Positions 43,701 through 56,217 of a stretch of DNA of 64,000 nt are shown here, piece after piece; position 1 is the first letter of the stretch, and every line of letters begins with the position of its first letter. Below the pieces are notes generated by a model. The model saw nothing but the letters and a program-made list of their open reading frames with translations. It had not been told where the DNA came from and searched no databases. Source of the DNA: Caenorhabditis elegans (lineage: Eukaryota > Nematoda > Chromadorea > Rhabditida > Rhabditidae). The position numbers and the translations under genes were made by a program. Location of the stretch: NCBI RefSeq assembly GCF_000002985.6, contig NC_003280.10, positions 14,194,501 through 14,258,500 of the forward strand, read 5' to 3'.

Positions 43701-46700
43701 GAATTTTGCAATAAAAATAATGAAAAATTTGTGGAAAGTCGTGAAAACCTGAGCTTTTCACAAAAATTTCAATTTCCTGGTGAAATATCAGAATTCCCAA
43801 AATTTTAAATATGAAATTCAGAATCAGCACACTTTAATTGCAATGTGGACTAATTTTCAGCTCATTTAGGCAAAATTGTGTAAAATCTGTGTCAGGTACG
43901 CAAACACCGCGGCACCGCGTACTATCGGGGCTACAGTAACCCAGAAAATTTCAAAATTGAGCTAGAGACTCCGAAAAAGTACATGTATGTGTGAAATTTT
44001 ACGAGGAACTCGAATTTTGCAATAAAAATATTGAAAAATTTGTGGAAAGTCGTGGAAATTCGAGATTTTTATTTAAAAAAAACATTTTTTTTCAATTTTC
44101 CAGCAACTTACGAGTTAGGCACCGTATGATTGATAGCGTTCATGTGAGGCGGCTGAAAGTACTGGCAGACGGCGCAATGCGGCCATTCGGCTCGCCGAGC
44201 ATGATTGAATTCTCGTTCCTGGTAGAAATCGATTCGTGTGTCCGAGCGAAGAAGTTCTGAAATTTGTATTTTTCCAGATTAGGCCCAAAATAGACATTTT
44301 TTTAATTTCGAAAAAAAAGGCTGAAATTTGCTAAAATCTGAAATTTCACCAGCTTCTTTTTTTCGCGGCAGCTGAAATTAAATTTTCTGTCTGATTACCT
44401 TTTTTGTGGCATTTTTTGGTCGTTTACGCCGCAAAAAAGTGCCTAAATTAACGAATTTACTCTTAAATTTAACAAAAAAAAATTATATCGAAGATCTATT
44501 TTTTTTTTTTTGGAAAAAATTGCAATTTCCCAAAAAAATTTTTCAATTTAAATTTAAAAAAAAAGGGCATTTTTTTCTGAAAAACATCCAAAAATCGCCA
44601 ACGAAAATTTCCTGCAAATCGGCAAGTTGCCGGAATTGAAAATTTCAGGCAAATCGGCAAATTGTCGGCATGGAAATTTTCCGGCAAATCGGCAAATTGC
44701 CGGAATTGAAAATTTCAGGCAAATCGGCAAGTTGCCGGAATTGAAAATTTCAGGCAAATCGGCAAATTGCTGGAATTCAAAATTTCCGGCAATTCGGTTA
44801 AATTGCCGGAATTCAAAATTTCCGGCAAATCGCCGGAATCCAAAATTTCCGGCAAATCGTCAAATTGCCTGAATTGAAAATTTCCAGCAAATCAGCAAAT
44901 TGCCGGAATTGAAATTTACCGGCAAATCGGCAAATGGCCGGAATTGAAAATTTCCAGCAAATCGGCAAATTGCTGGAATTGAAAATTTCCGGCAAATCGG
45001 CAAATGGCCGGAATTGAAAACTTCCGGCAAATCGGCAAGTTGTCGGTATTGAAATTTTCCGGCAAATCGGCAAATTGCCGGAATTCAAAATTTCCAGCAA
45101 ATCGGCAATTTGCCCGAATTTAAGATTTCCGGCAAATCGGCAAATTGCCGGAATTTAAAATTTCCGGCAAATCGGCAAATTGCCGGATTAAAAAATTTCC
45201 GAAAAATGGGCAAATTGCCGGAATTGAAAATTTCCGGCAAATCGTCAAATTGCCTGAATTGAAAATTTCCAGCAAATCGGGAAATTGCTGGAATTCAAAA
45301 TTTCCGGCAAATGGCAAATCGGCAAATTGCCGGAATTCAAAATTTTCGTCAGATCGGCAAGTTGCCGGAAGATTTTTCTTCGGTGCTCTCAGAGATTCAA
45401 ATCCTTACTCGTCTCCTTCTTATACTTCCGCAAAAGCTCATCATAATCCGGTCTCAGCTGCCAATTGTGTACAGTATATCCAGCAGGCAGAGCCCTCATG
45501 AAGCTCGATCCTTCCGTCGCTTCCTCGGATCCCGATGATCCCGACGATCCATCAGAATCCGTCGCCGTCGATGATGCTCCGAGTCGTGCTCTTTTTGCGA
45601 TCTTCGATGCATCGGCAAGGCTCTGCCGCCGCTTCTTCGGCACCTCCTTCTTCTTCTTCGGAATCCAGAGCTCCCGACCGCCACCGTACCAGTATGTCCA
45701 CCAAGTCGTGTACTCATCCGGCCGATATTTTGCCATAAAATGGGTCATATCGATTTTCACCGAATCCTTGTTACAATCACACAACACCGCATCCTTTCCA
45801 TAGTCAATCCATCTCTGAGAGGCGAAGTTGGTGGATTCTGCGAGGTTATAGCCGAGATTAAAGCCCATATGATAGCCACGAGGAAATGTAATAATAAACT
45901 CATTCGGCCTCTGAACCATCGTTGCATACGGTATCCCGGCCTGCCTCAACAGCTCAGGCGTCACCAGGTAGGTCTTATGCCTTAGGAATGCCTTACATTG
46001 TGGTGCATACTCATTCTGATATGAAAACTGTTGGCTCATAAACCGCTCGAATCGATCAGCATGCTCCGAGCTGATTGCAAACCAATATTTCGGGGCTCCA
46101 AAATGAAGGAAATTAATGGAATATAAATCCATGTCCTCGGCGTGCCAGGGAAAAGTGGTTTTATACATTCCAAAATATAGATATACTGTATTAACACCCT
46201 TAATCTCGTAATTCGTGTCCTCTAAAATTGTGCCCAGCCGATTCATATTCCACTCTTCCACTTGAGCATCGTAGAAGCTTCCCTCGGTGTCGGCTCCGTA
46301 GATCGGTTCTCCGTGGAGAATGTTGTCAAAGTAGTGCTTTTCGATTTCCGAGCCTTTTAGATCGGGCCGCGGGTTACGGTATTGGGCAGAGTTGGCTAGC
46401 GTGCGGAACTCGCGGACTGGCATTTTTCGTCGACACGTGACGTTTCGTTTGAAGTAGGCTCCGGGCTTTTCGGTGGCTTCGATTGTTTCGCGGGCCGGCC
46501 TGCAAAAAAAAATATAGTAAAAGTTTTTTTTTGCTGAGATTTTGACGAAAATTTCCGATTTTTCCTATACTTTTTTAATCGATGAAAATTAGAAAATTAT
46601 TGACTATTGATTTTTCTAAAAATAAAATTTGAAAAAATCCAATTTTTTTCCATATTTTTCATTTTGAAATTTTTCTTTAAAAAATTGATGGAAATTTCTG

Positions 46701-49090
46701 ATTTTCCCTATTTTTTTAAAGGAAAATCGATAAAAATTTCTGATTTTTCAATAATTTTTTTGCTTTTGTGAGAAAGAATTCCGATTTTTCCAAAAAAAAA
46801 TCGAGAAAATTTCTAATTTATTCCATAGTTTTCTAAGAAAAATTTAAACTTTTCTTATTTTTTTGAAGAAAATCGAGAAAATTAAAAAATAGAAAAAAAT
46901 TCCGATTTTTCCTGTTTTTTTTCTAAAAATAATTTTAGAAAATTTTCTATTCATTCCTTTTAAAAATTTCCAAAAAAACAAATTTGGAAAAAATCGATAA
47001 TTTTTTTTAAATCGATTTTTTCAATCTCCTTTCCAAAATTTCTGTAAAATTCCAAGAGATTTTTGCAGAATTTTTCGGGTCTCGCGACGATTTTAACGTC
47101 ATTTTTCTCAATTTTTCTCGATTTTTCCACAGTTTTTCAGCTTCTTCTCCTCCACACATACTGTGTAATTTCATAGTCATCAACATCTGAAAAATCCTTC
47201 CTTGTCGGCCGTGGCGTCCAACCTTCGGGCGCCACAATTTTTGCGATTCCGGCTTTCAGATGACCTCCGTTTTGCTCGATTTTCTTGATATATTGGCTAA
47301 AATTCTTGAATTCCCGCATTGTTGGGTAGAATGTTAGCACTTCTGAAGTGCCGGTTGGCTCGTGGAGTGGATGATCTTTTAGATGTCTGAAATTAAATTT
47401 TTTCTTAACATTTTCAAAAAAATTTCGAAAAATTTTAAGGTCAAAAACCTCCAAAAATCAAAATTTTTCAAAAATTTTCAGACATTTTAAATATATAAAC
47501 TCAGATTCATCGTACTTTAATTGCCCTGTGAACTAATTTTCAGCTCATTTGGATAAAATTCCGTAGAATCTGGCGCCAGGTACACAAACACCGAAGCGCT
47601 GCGTACTATCGGCGCTACAGTAACCCGGGAATTTTCAAAATTGAGCTAGAGGCTCCAAAAAAGTAGTACCAGGGGTGAAATTTTACGGGGAACTCGAATT
47701 TTGCAGTAAAAAGCATTGAAAATTTGGGGAAATCGTGAAACCTGGAGGTTTTTAAAAATTTTTAATTCCGGGTTGAACATCAAAATTTCCAACATTTTTA
47801 ATATGAAATTCAGAATCAGCACACTTTAATTGCCCTTCGAGCCAATTTTCAGCTCATTTAGACGCAATTTCGTCAAATCTGGTGCCAGGTACGCAAACAC
47901 CGAAGCGCTGCGTACTTCTGGGGCTACAGTAACCCGGGAATTTTTAAAATTGAGCTAGAGACTCCAAAAAAGTGTTGCCCGGGGTGAAATTTCACGGGGA
48001 ACTCGAATTTTGCAGTTAAAAGAGTGTAAAGCTCGGCCATGTGTCCATTTGGAGAAGTTTGTACTTGTTTTGTAATTTTCGATCGCTGATTTTGAACTTT
48101 TTTGCTTATTTTCAATGTATTGCACAAATAAAATGCTAATTTATAGTTTTTAGGTGAAAACTTATGAATTTACTAAAAAAACTACTTTTAATCGGTAAAT
48201 ACATAGGTTTTCACCTAAAAATTATGAATTTAGAATAAATGAGCAAACAACATTTGCAATACAGCAAGAAAAAGCAAAAAAGACCAAAAATCAACGATGA
48301 AGGAGTCTAAAATTCGAAAAAAATTACACTTCTCTTCGGGGAGTACACGGGCTATTTTTCCAAATTTTAACTGCAAAATTCGAGTTCTCCGTAAAATTTC
48401 ACACCTGGCTGCTCTTTTTTAGAGTCTCTAGCTCAATTTTGGCAATTTCCGGGTTACTGTAGCGCCGCGGTGTTTGCGTACCAAACACCAGATTCTACGG
48501 AATTTTGTCTAAATGAGCTGAAAATTGGGTTAAAAGGCAATTAAAGTATGCTGATTCTGAATTTCATATTAAAAATGCTTTTCAATTTTTCATTGCAAAA
48601 TTCGAGTTCCCCGTAAAATTTCACCCCGGGCAGCACTATTTTGGGGTCTCTAGCTCAATGTCTAAAAATTCCGGGTTACTGTAGCCCCCGATAGTACGTA
48701 GCGCCGCGGTGTTTGCGTACCAAACACCAGATTCTACGGAATTTTGTCTAAATGAGCTGAAAATTGGTGCACACAGGGTAATGGGAGTGTGCTGATTCTG
48801 AATTTCATACTTAAAATGCCCAAAAAAAAGGTCAATTTTCCAGGATTTTGTTTTTTTCCGGGATCGAAAATCCCTTACTTTGCCGAAATATTAACTGGCG
48901 TCCGTCCATCAGTGAACATGGTAGGCGACAAGGGCCTACTGTCGTTCTCCACGTGGCATGAGCTGGAAGAAGCCGAAGAAGCTTCGGTGGTGAAGAGCAC
49001 ATCATCTGGAAATAAGGGGCCAGATGATGCGCACGGCTCGCTTGGTATCCGGGATGATGGGAAGTGTGTTGTAGTAGCCGCTGATGCCAT
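40794..49090 (-). CDS. jmjd-2: JMJD-2, KDM4-type histone lysine demethylase
   Basis: Fe(II)/2-oxoglutarate dioxygenase that removes methyl groups from H3K9/H3K36. Exons in order: 49090-48879, 47386-47162, 46499-45409, 44256-44112, 43304-42371, 40955-40794; in frame, 922 aa. Residues 1-70 are Ser/Thr-rich and unstructured. JmjN follows (LTFYPTMREFKNFSQYI, GIAKIVAPEGW). JmjC has YLYFGMYKTTFPWHAED (metal-binding His, Glu) and FPRGYHMGFNLGYN (second His), then FASQRWIDYGK. A basic linker leads to PHD-type zinc fingers: WPHCAVC, LLTCSNCHVTVHSHCC, WRCPRC, SCQLC...STWAHVACALF (extended PHD). Residues ~780-922 match the tandem Tudor (GDFVFVEDV, VVVDFLDNS, YTVRLEDGREVRHPRNRL). A glycine run is followed by DDDD in the PHD region. 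An acceptor (ttttgcag) ends at 49104, 13 nt before the ATG. Domain order equals that of human KDM4A-C. Confidence 0.95.
41450..42300. repeat. GCGTAC-core family, three copies in jmjd-2 intron 5
   Basis: One reverse (41455-41690) and two forward copies about 303 bp apart (41770-42000, 42075-42300). Shared words: GGTGCCAGGTACGCAAACACC, GCGCTGCGTACTTTCGGGGC, TACAGTAACCCGGAA, GAACTCGAATTTTGCAG. Confidence 0.9.
43490..44040 (+). repeat. GCGTAC-core family, tandem pair in jmjd-2 intron 4
   Basis: Two forward copies about 310 bp apart, same word order as at 41770. Confidence 0.9.
44600..45370 (+). repeat. 35-bp palindromic minisatellite in jmjd-2 intron 3
   Basis: About 22 units of GAATTGAAAATTTCCGGCAA / ATCGGCAAATTGCCG. 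It ends 40 bp from exon 3's donor. Confidence 0.9.
47490..48815. repeat. GCGTAC-core family, four copies in jmjd-2 intron 1
   Basis: Two forward copies (47495-47710, 47790-48020) about 318 bp apart, then two reverse copies (48350-48570, 48590-48815), making a head-to-head arrangement. Confidence 0.9.
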
Positions 49091-50233
49091 CTGGACAAAA
49101 TATCTGCAAAATCCGAAAAATTCGGCAAAATTTTTTTTTTGTTTGGAGAAAAAAGCGAGTTTTAAACTGGCGATGGTCTAAATTAGGTCTCGAATGGGTC
49201 CTGCCCCGACTTGTGAAGTTCGTGGTGGGACCCAAGCGGTTACGGTAGCAGGAAGTTTCAGGAAAAATCTGATGTAAGAAACTGTGGAAAAAATTTGCAG
49301 AAAATCAGAAAAAAAATCCTATTAAAATTGTTCAAAATCACCTGGAAAAAAAGATCGAGATTAAAAATTAAAAATAAGGAACATGAACATTTCGGGTCCC
49401 GCCACGATTTGGAGCACGCTGCTGAGGCTACAGAAAGTCGTGGCGGGACCCAAAATTAATATTTTTTGACATGTTTTTTTTTAACTGAAATGTTGAAAAA
49501 AATCACAAAAAATCTCGACAAAATGTGAATTTTCCGGCCAGATTGAGGGGATTTATTAATTTTTTTTTGTAAATTATTGCAAAAAACGCTTGTGTTTAGG
49601 GTAAAAGTCGTGGCGGGACCTAAAAAATATAAATCCTTTAAAAAATGCACTTTTTTGGATTTTTTTCCGGAAAAAATTCAAAAATCGCTCAAAATACAAT
49701 TTATTTAGTCTTTTTAAGTTTTTCCGACTAATTTTTCAGGAAAATTCACAATTTTCATAGTATTTCTCATAACTAACGTTCAAAATTTGAAGGAAAATGA
49801 CTAATTTTGAGGTAAAAATGACAGAAAAGCTCTAAAAAACTGCTCAAAAATAAGCAAAATCGAGAAAAAAAAAATTTGAAAAAATTGGGAAAATTAAAGA
49901 GAGTTTTCCCCATAAATTAATATTTTAAAATATTCTCTGTGCGAGGGAATTTTAGCGGGAAAAATCTGAAAATTTATGGGGAAATTTACGGAAAATCGCT
50001 GAAAAAAATTTTTCAAAGAATGCTTAATCGCCTCAAGGAAAACGATATAAAAACGTGAAAAAAGTGACAAAAACGCAAAAAAGAAAGCAGAGAAATTCAG
50101 TGAAACGTGCCAAACTGAAGAAGTGCACGAGAGAGTGAGAGAGAGAATCCACACGGCGAGGGAATGACGAGGGATCAGTTGAGCCCGTGAGAGACGCAGA
50201 CATTAACTGGGAGAAGTGTTTGAGAGACGTTAG

Positions 50234-50264
<31 letters not shown>

Positions 50265-51174
50265 CTTTTGAGAGTTATATGGGTGGCAGAGGGGAGAAAA
50301 AATGGGAAAATGATCGAAGATTAGACGGCTTTCCGCGCGGAAGTTGTCTTCCGCTTTTTGCGGTTTTTTTTTTGGTGGTTGAGGGGATTTTAATCGATAA
50401 TTTAATATTTCTAAAAATATATTTTAACAAAATTTATTATAAAAATGCATAATAAACCTTTAATTATTAAAGAATCTCCGAGAATTCAGCTGAAAAGAAA
50501 ATTAAAATCGATAAAATTAGGCTACAGTAACGCCTTAAAGGCGCATGCTCTGAGTTTGAGGAATGGTCCTGCCACGCACCGCAACTAAAAGAGAATTTTG
50601 CGTATGCGCCTTTAAATTTACAGTAGGAAATCGCAGAAATTGAAAAATTTTGTAAGTAATAGAAAATTTTAATCGTGAGAAAGTCAGGAAAATCTCGAAA
50701 ATTTTACAATTAAATTGTTAATAATTTTACAATCTTTGAGCGGAGAATATGGCACCTGCTCACGGAATTCTGGCTTCCCTCATAAATTGAAATGGCAGAG
50801 TTTGCCGAACTAGGCCATTTTGGGTCGCAGAAATTTTGTGTAGATTTACGGATCGTTGCGTGTCGCGTCGCGGCTCGTTTTAGATGTAAAACTAAATTTT
50901 GTTGTCCGTGTGGAGTACACGACTTTTCCACACGTTGTCCGTCAGGCGATTGTCAATGGAGCGCGAAAATTCAATGAGAAAGGCCAGAATTGAGCGAAAA
51001 ATTTCCGCTTTTTTTGTAGATCAAACCGGGATGGGATAGTTGATGGCTGCTGGAAAACACAATCAAATGCAGATTCTGAGAATCTTCAGTTTTTTTTTTA
51101 GTAAAAAAGGAAATTAATTTTTTTGCAGACCGCTGCTTAAAGTTTGACAGGAAGTCGCCCGAAAATGCATTTTC

Positions 51175-52345
51175 GATTTGCCGATTTGCCGGAAACTTTC
51201 ATTTTCGGCAAATTGCCGGTTTGCCGATTTGCCGAACGTTAATTTGCCGGAAATGTTTAGAGGGATTTTTTATAAGACGGAAACACTAAAAACTGTGCCT
51301 TGTTGAAATTTTTTCCCGTTTTCTTTACTTACATATGTTAGATATTTTCGTAAAATTTGCTTACTACATATTCAAAATAGATGTAGGAACATTTGTAGGA
51401 TGCGTACAATTCTGCCGGTTAAAATTGAAATTCTGAAACTTCCAAAAAAATGTGCAAAACCACAATTTTCGGCAATTGCCATTTTCCCGGCAAATTGGCA
51501 ATTTGCCGGTTTGCCGATTTGGCGAAAATTTCTATTCCGGCAATTCGCCGATTTACAGGAAATTTTTAATTCCGGCAATATGCAGATTTGCCGGAAATTT
51601 CAATTCTGGAAATTTGCCGATTTGGCAGAAATTTCTATTCCGTCAATTTGCAGATTTGCCGGAAATTTCAATTCTGGAAATTTGCCGATTTGGCAGAAAT
51701 TTCAATTCCGGCAATTAGCCGATTTGCAGGAAATTTTTAATTCCGGCAATTTGCCGATTTACAGGAAATTTCAATTCCGACACTTTGGCTATTTGGCAGA
51801 AATTTTCAATTCCGACAATTTGCAGATTTGCCGGAAATTTCAATTCTGGCAATTTGCCGTTTTGCCGGAAATTTCTATTCCGGCAATTCGCCGATTTGCA
51901 GGAAATTTTAAATTCCGGCAATATGCCGATTTGCCGGAAATTTCAATTTCGACAATTTGCCGATTTGCAGGAAATTTTTAATTCCGGCAATTTGCCGATT
52001 TGCAGGAAATTTTTAATTCCGGCAATTTGCCGATTTACAGGAAATTTCAATTCCGACACTTTGGCTATTTGCCAGAAATTTTCAATTCCGACAATTTGCA
52101 GATTTGCCGGAAATTTCAATTCTGGAAATTTGCCGATTTGGCAGAAATTTCAATTCCGGCAATTTGCCGTTTTGCCGGAAATTTCTATTCCGGCAATTCG
52201 CCGATTTGCAGGAAATTTCAATTCCGGCAATTTACCGTTTTGCCGGAAATTTCTATTCCGGCAATTCGCCGATTTGCAGGAAATTTCAATTCCGGCAATT
52301 TGCCGTTTTGCCGGAAATTTCAATTCCGACAATTTGCCGATTTTT
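51175..52345 (-). repeat. 35-bp palindromic minisatellite upstream of jmjd-2, opposite orientation
   Basis: More than 30 units of CCGGCAATTTGCCGATTTGC plus GGAAATTTCAATT. Same family as 44600-45370 but reversed. Because 35 is not a multiple of 3 and the unit has no stop in several frames, it creates long false ORFs. Confidence 0.9.
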
Positions 52346-54939
52346 TTTTCCAGCAACTTTTTGCAATTTGTATTTATGTATTTAAATTTTGAAAAATGTC
52401 GTTTTTTGTCCAATTTAGTCTGTTCCGCGAATTTTTCCAGATATTTAATTTTTTTGATTGCTAAATCCTTATCTGCACAAGAATCCACGGAAGCTAGGGA
52501 GATTCTGGAAAGGAATATCAAGATTTTCCGCCTGAAAATTAATTCGTCCGCTGAATAATCTGAAAACTTCCTGAAATCAACAAGAGACTAAGGTTTGAAT
52601 AGAAAAATGTTAAACTTGTCTAATTTTTTGACAAGATGGCAGGAAAAATATTAAAAATTTATAATTCTGTTTTTTTTTTTGCTTTCGGCACCAAAAAACT
52701 CTGAAATTTAGATTTAAAGTTATTTAAATTCAGGTAAAACCCCATTTTTAGCATTTTTCAAGAAAAAACAGTTAAAAAATTCCACAATCCCTCAATTTTT
52801 CCGCGAAAAAGTCGGTAAATTCGCAGAAAAAATTTAATTAAAATGTAAATAATCAAAAAGCATGCGGCACTTCATGCGCCTTTAGTTAATCGCGGCGAGA
52901 CCCGCCACACTTTGTGCATGCGTCTTCCGGGGGTATACGGTAGTAGCACTTTTCGAAGCAATTTCTTGGCCTATTTCAGTCACTTTTTCACCCGCCGTGG
53001 CGCGTTTTTTCTGATTTTTTCGGGTTTTTCTTTTCAAAACTACTTCATTTTAATTTTAAAACGCTCATTTCATCAATTTGTGCTAGTTTTGGTCGCTTTT
53101 CAGGCAAATTTCTTTGGGATTTTTCGATTTTCGAAAATAATTCGTTGTTAACTAATTTTCTGCGCTATTTTCTTCATTTGCGGTGCAAATCCATTGCTTA
53201 TATCTTCTAAATTCCTGAGTTTTGTGCTTTTCCGCTGTTTTTCCTCGAATTTTCGACATTTCAAGCAAATTTTCATTTAAAAATCCAGTTTTGTGCTTTC
53301 CTACAGTTTTTTCCATTCAATTTTCGACATTTCATGCAAATTTTCGTCAGGATTTTCTATCAAACTCGGCTTTGGGGCCAAATTCTTCAAATCCCAAGTT
53401 CTAATGAGCTTTTCTCATTTTGGCTGAGTCAAATATTCTTGCTAGCCATCTCAAGACTTATATATGACGATTATCCGGCTCCAGCTTCCACAAAAAGTAG
53501 TTTTATATATTTAGACATGCAAAATTCACATTCTGAACAGAAACATTCAATGTTCCATGTGAAAAATCAACTCGCATCGCTTTGCCTTTCTCTTCTCCAC
53601 AGTTGTTATACTCTTCTACCATTCTCTCTTATCTTACCGCCGTCGTTGTCATGCGTTTGAAAGGAAAAGACACAAATGGCACTGGCATTCATTCGCGATC
53701 GACTACGTACTCACATTGTACCCCGCCGCCGTCATTCGCCGAGGAAAAAGGGGAGAGAACGACACTGCTGGCCTGCTGGCCTTCGTTCGCTTCGTTGTTC
53801 GCAAGGCGACTGTGTGGATTGATGGTGGTGGTGCAGGTGCTACACCACACACCATTGTTCTTATTCAACCGTGGGAGGGTTTCCAACGGAGAAGAGGTCA
53901 GTATTCTGGTCTAATGACGTCAACATTATGAGAGGACCCTGAGAGTTTGTCTATCGTACAACAGCTGTTGTTGTTACTGTGCGTTGGGCTTGGCAGGCAG
54001 CCAAGTATCCGTCCATATGTCGATCACACCTGCGTTCCGATCTGATCTTGAATATAACAGTATGATTATGAAGGAAATTGTTGTATTAGTGCTTAATTAC
54101 AGCATTGTGTAAATCACCGTATTAGTGTGTTGCGATTATCGAAAAATCTGTAGAAATTGGCTTGAGACTGGAATTTTTAAAACAATAAATACGAAATTCA
54201 GCTCGTGAAGCGGTTCATCGTTAAAATTTCGAATACTTTAGCTCATTTCGAACGAAAATTGCCGTCCGATTGTAGTGAATCTTCCCACAATTTCTCAAAA
54301 TTTAGTTCCAAAAGTTACTAATTGAAATCACAATGATCTTAATTCTCGGTTCAATTTTTAAACGGATTAGTGTGTGTGTGTGTGTGTGTGTGTTGAGATC
54401 GTCGGAGAAGAAATAAATTGGTCTTTGTAGTGAAATTTGCAGTGAGAATGTGATTTTTTTAGGTTCTTAGCGGCTTATTTCTATGCTTTTAAGATCGGTA
54501 TGATAAATTTTGAATTTTCTGTGGAAAATAGGTTTCCAGGTGATTCATAGCGCAAATGTTTATTTCCAAGTGTCGGTAATTAAAGAAAACAATGAATTTG
54601 TTCAATTTTTGATAATAAAGATAGAATATTTTGCGTTTTTTTTGTTATAGATTTATGTCAGTTTCCAATTTTTCCAGGCACTCAGGTCAGAATCAGGCTT
54701 TTTCCAAAATATTTGTTAGTTCCTTAGCATGTTCTGGCTTCAAGAAGATTTTTTCTTCCTTCCAAATCCCATTCGTTCTCGCATTAGTGCATTGAGCAAA
54801 TTGCCACTCTCTCTCTTAGTCTTCATGTTTTGCCACGTCATTATCCCCGCTATATGTGCTCTCTGAGAGCTCTAAATTTTCAGCCCATATCGCTAATACC
54901 AGTTGCTCGGCCCTGTACAGAACACGCCCACACCGCGCA

Positions 54940-55025
54940 TCGGATCGTCGACCCACCTTCTCACCGAACCGTCCTATATAAGAGCTCCACCAGTCGTCTT
55001 CTGATTCATTCATCAGTGCTCCATG
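54940..55025 (+). promoter_or_regulatory. Possible TATA promoter for hmg-1.1
   Basis: GTCCTATATAAGAGCTCC has a TATA box at 54975-54980 in GC-richer sequence, and an initiator-like TCATTCATCAGT lies about 35-45 bp on. The following 1.2 kb is CT-rich with (CA)/(GT) runs and leads to the hmg-1.1 acceptor at 56194, so it could be an outron or a spliced leader exon. Inference only. Confidence 0.35.
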
Positions 55026-56217
55026 CACTACTCCTCATCCCTTCTTCATTTTGTCTTCTTTCTCAAGCCAAACCCTTATTCCCGTCTTCCTTGGCAGGTC
55101 CCAATAGACCCACCACCACACTCTTCCCTTTCTTTCCATTGCATCTCGTGCAGCAGCAGTAGGCAGTCAGTCAGTAGAAAGAAAAGAGACGCGAACGAAA
55201 ACGAGTTGTTTGCCACTTGCCTATCGATCGCGCCTCGGTGTGTTCAGCACTCGCCATCATTCGCGAAAATATGCGTGCGGCGCCTCGTGTGTTTCTCTTC
55301 GGCAGCAACAGCAGCCCAACACACAGCCGCCCTTACTAACACAACACATCAAAAACGATTCGTTTCTTCATTCGACCCAACTTGTCAACCTATTTTTTCG
55401 ATCGATATTTACCTAGGTGTTCTAGATGTGGAAAACCTTTTAGACTAATTTTTTAGGTTTTGGAACTAAAAAAATTAAAAAATAAAAATTTTAGGGGTTA
55501 CTGTAGATTTTGGTCTATTTTTGTGGATTTTTGTGAATTTTCAATTTTTCCAGTGTCTAGAAATCTCTACAAGACATTTGTCCAGTTCCTTAAGGTCCCT
55601 GTTCCCTGGCCCCTGGTCCCATGACTCTGCAAAGATCATCGTTTTCCATCTCACATCTCATCATTCGCATCTCCCTCCAGCCTTCACCCCAAAGCAGTCA
55701 TTCATTGCCTCGGACAGCAGCAGCAGCAGTGTGTGTGTGTAGCCTTCATTTCTCCCAGTCGCCGTTTTCCGACCGCTTTGCATTCGCAGCGCGTTGCGGC
55801 TCTGCGTTGTTGTGTACGCCAAGGCAGCCCCGGCCGTTTCATTTCTATCGCACATACACATACGCGCATTGAGGACGGCTGGCTGGCTTTGGCCAACCAA
55901 CACACATACATACATTTCTCCTCGCTCGCTCAATCGCCTTCCCCGCTCATTCGCACACACACACACACACACACAGACACACTCAGTCAGTGAAGAAGGA
56001 CGACCAAGAGGAGGCCTAGTGCTGTGTTGTGTGTGTGTGTCCCGCCCCTCTCTTCATTCGCTTGCTTCGCAGCCATCCGCAATGGTTGTCTTCCTCTTCT
56101 TCTTCTTCTATCTTACCACTTCTTCTTCTTCTTTGCCTTTTCTACTTCTTCTTATTTCTTCTACATACTTATATATATATTTTTACCGTTTCAGAAACTT
56201 ACAACCAAAAACTAACG

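Larger units (their letters stand above)
49105..56217. other. 7-kb gene-poor interval, jmjd-2 to hmg-1.1
   Basis: Divergent 5' flanks of both genes. It holds GGGACCCAAA / GTCGTGGCGGGACC words (49190-49620), (CA)n at about 50234-50262, a TTTAAAGGCGCATGC element (50525-50625), the minisatellite, a partial GCGCCTTTA element (52870-52930), a GC-richer unexplained block (53560-54060), (GT)n at about 54371-54393 and a possible promoter near 54980. No convincing coding exon. Confidence 0.5.

Noticed and set aside
44627-45501. ORFs of ~80-118 codons with SGKSANCR-type repeats
   Set aside because: Same minisatellite, inside a jmjd-2 intron.
51400-52558. Several overlapping long ORFs (up to 257 codons) on both strands
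   Set aside because: They lie wholly in the 35-bp minisatellite; the translated pattern repeats every 35 residues and all frames are open because the unit lacks stops.
53582-53914. 110-codon ORF in the GC-richer block
   Set aside because: No recognisable motif, no clear start context and competing open frames; kept only as a possible regulatory block.
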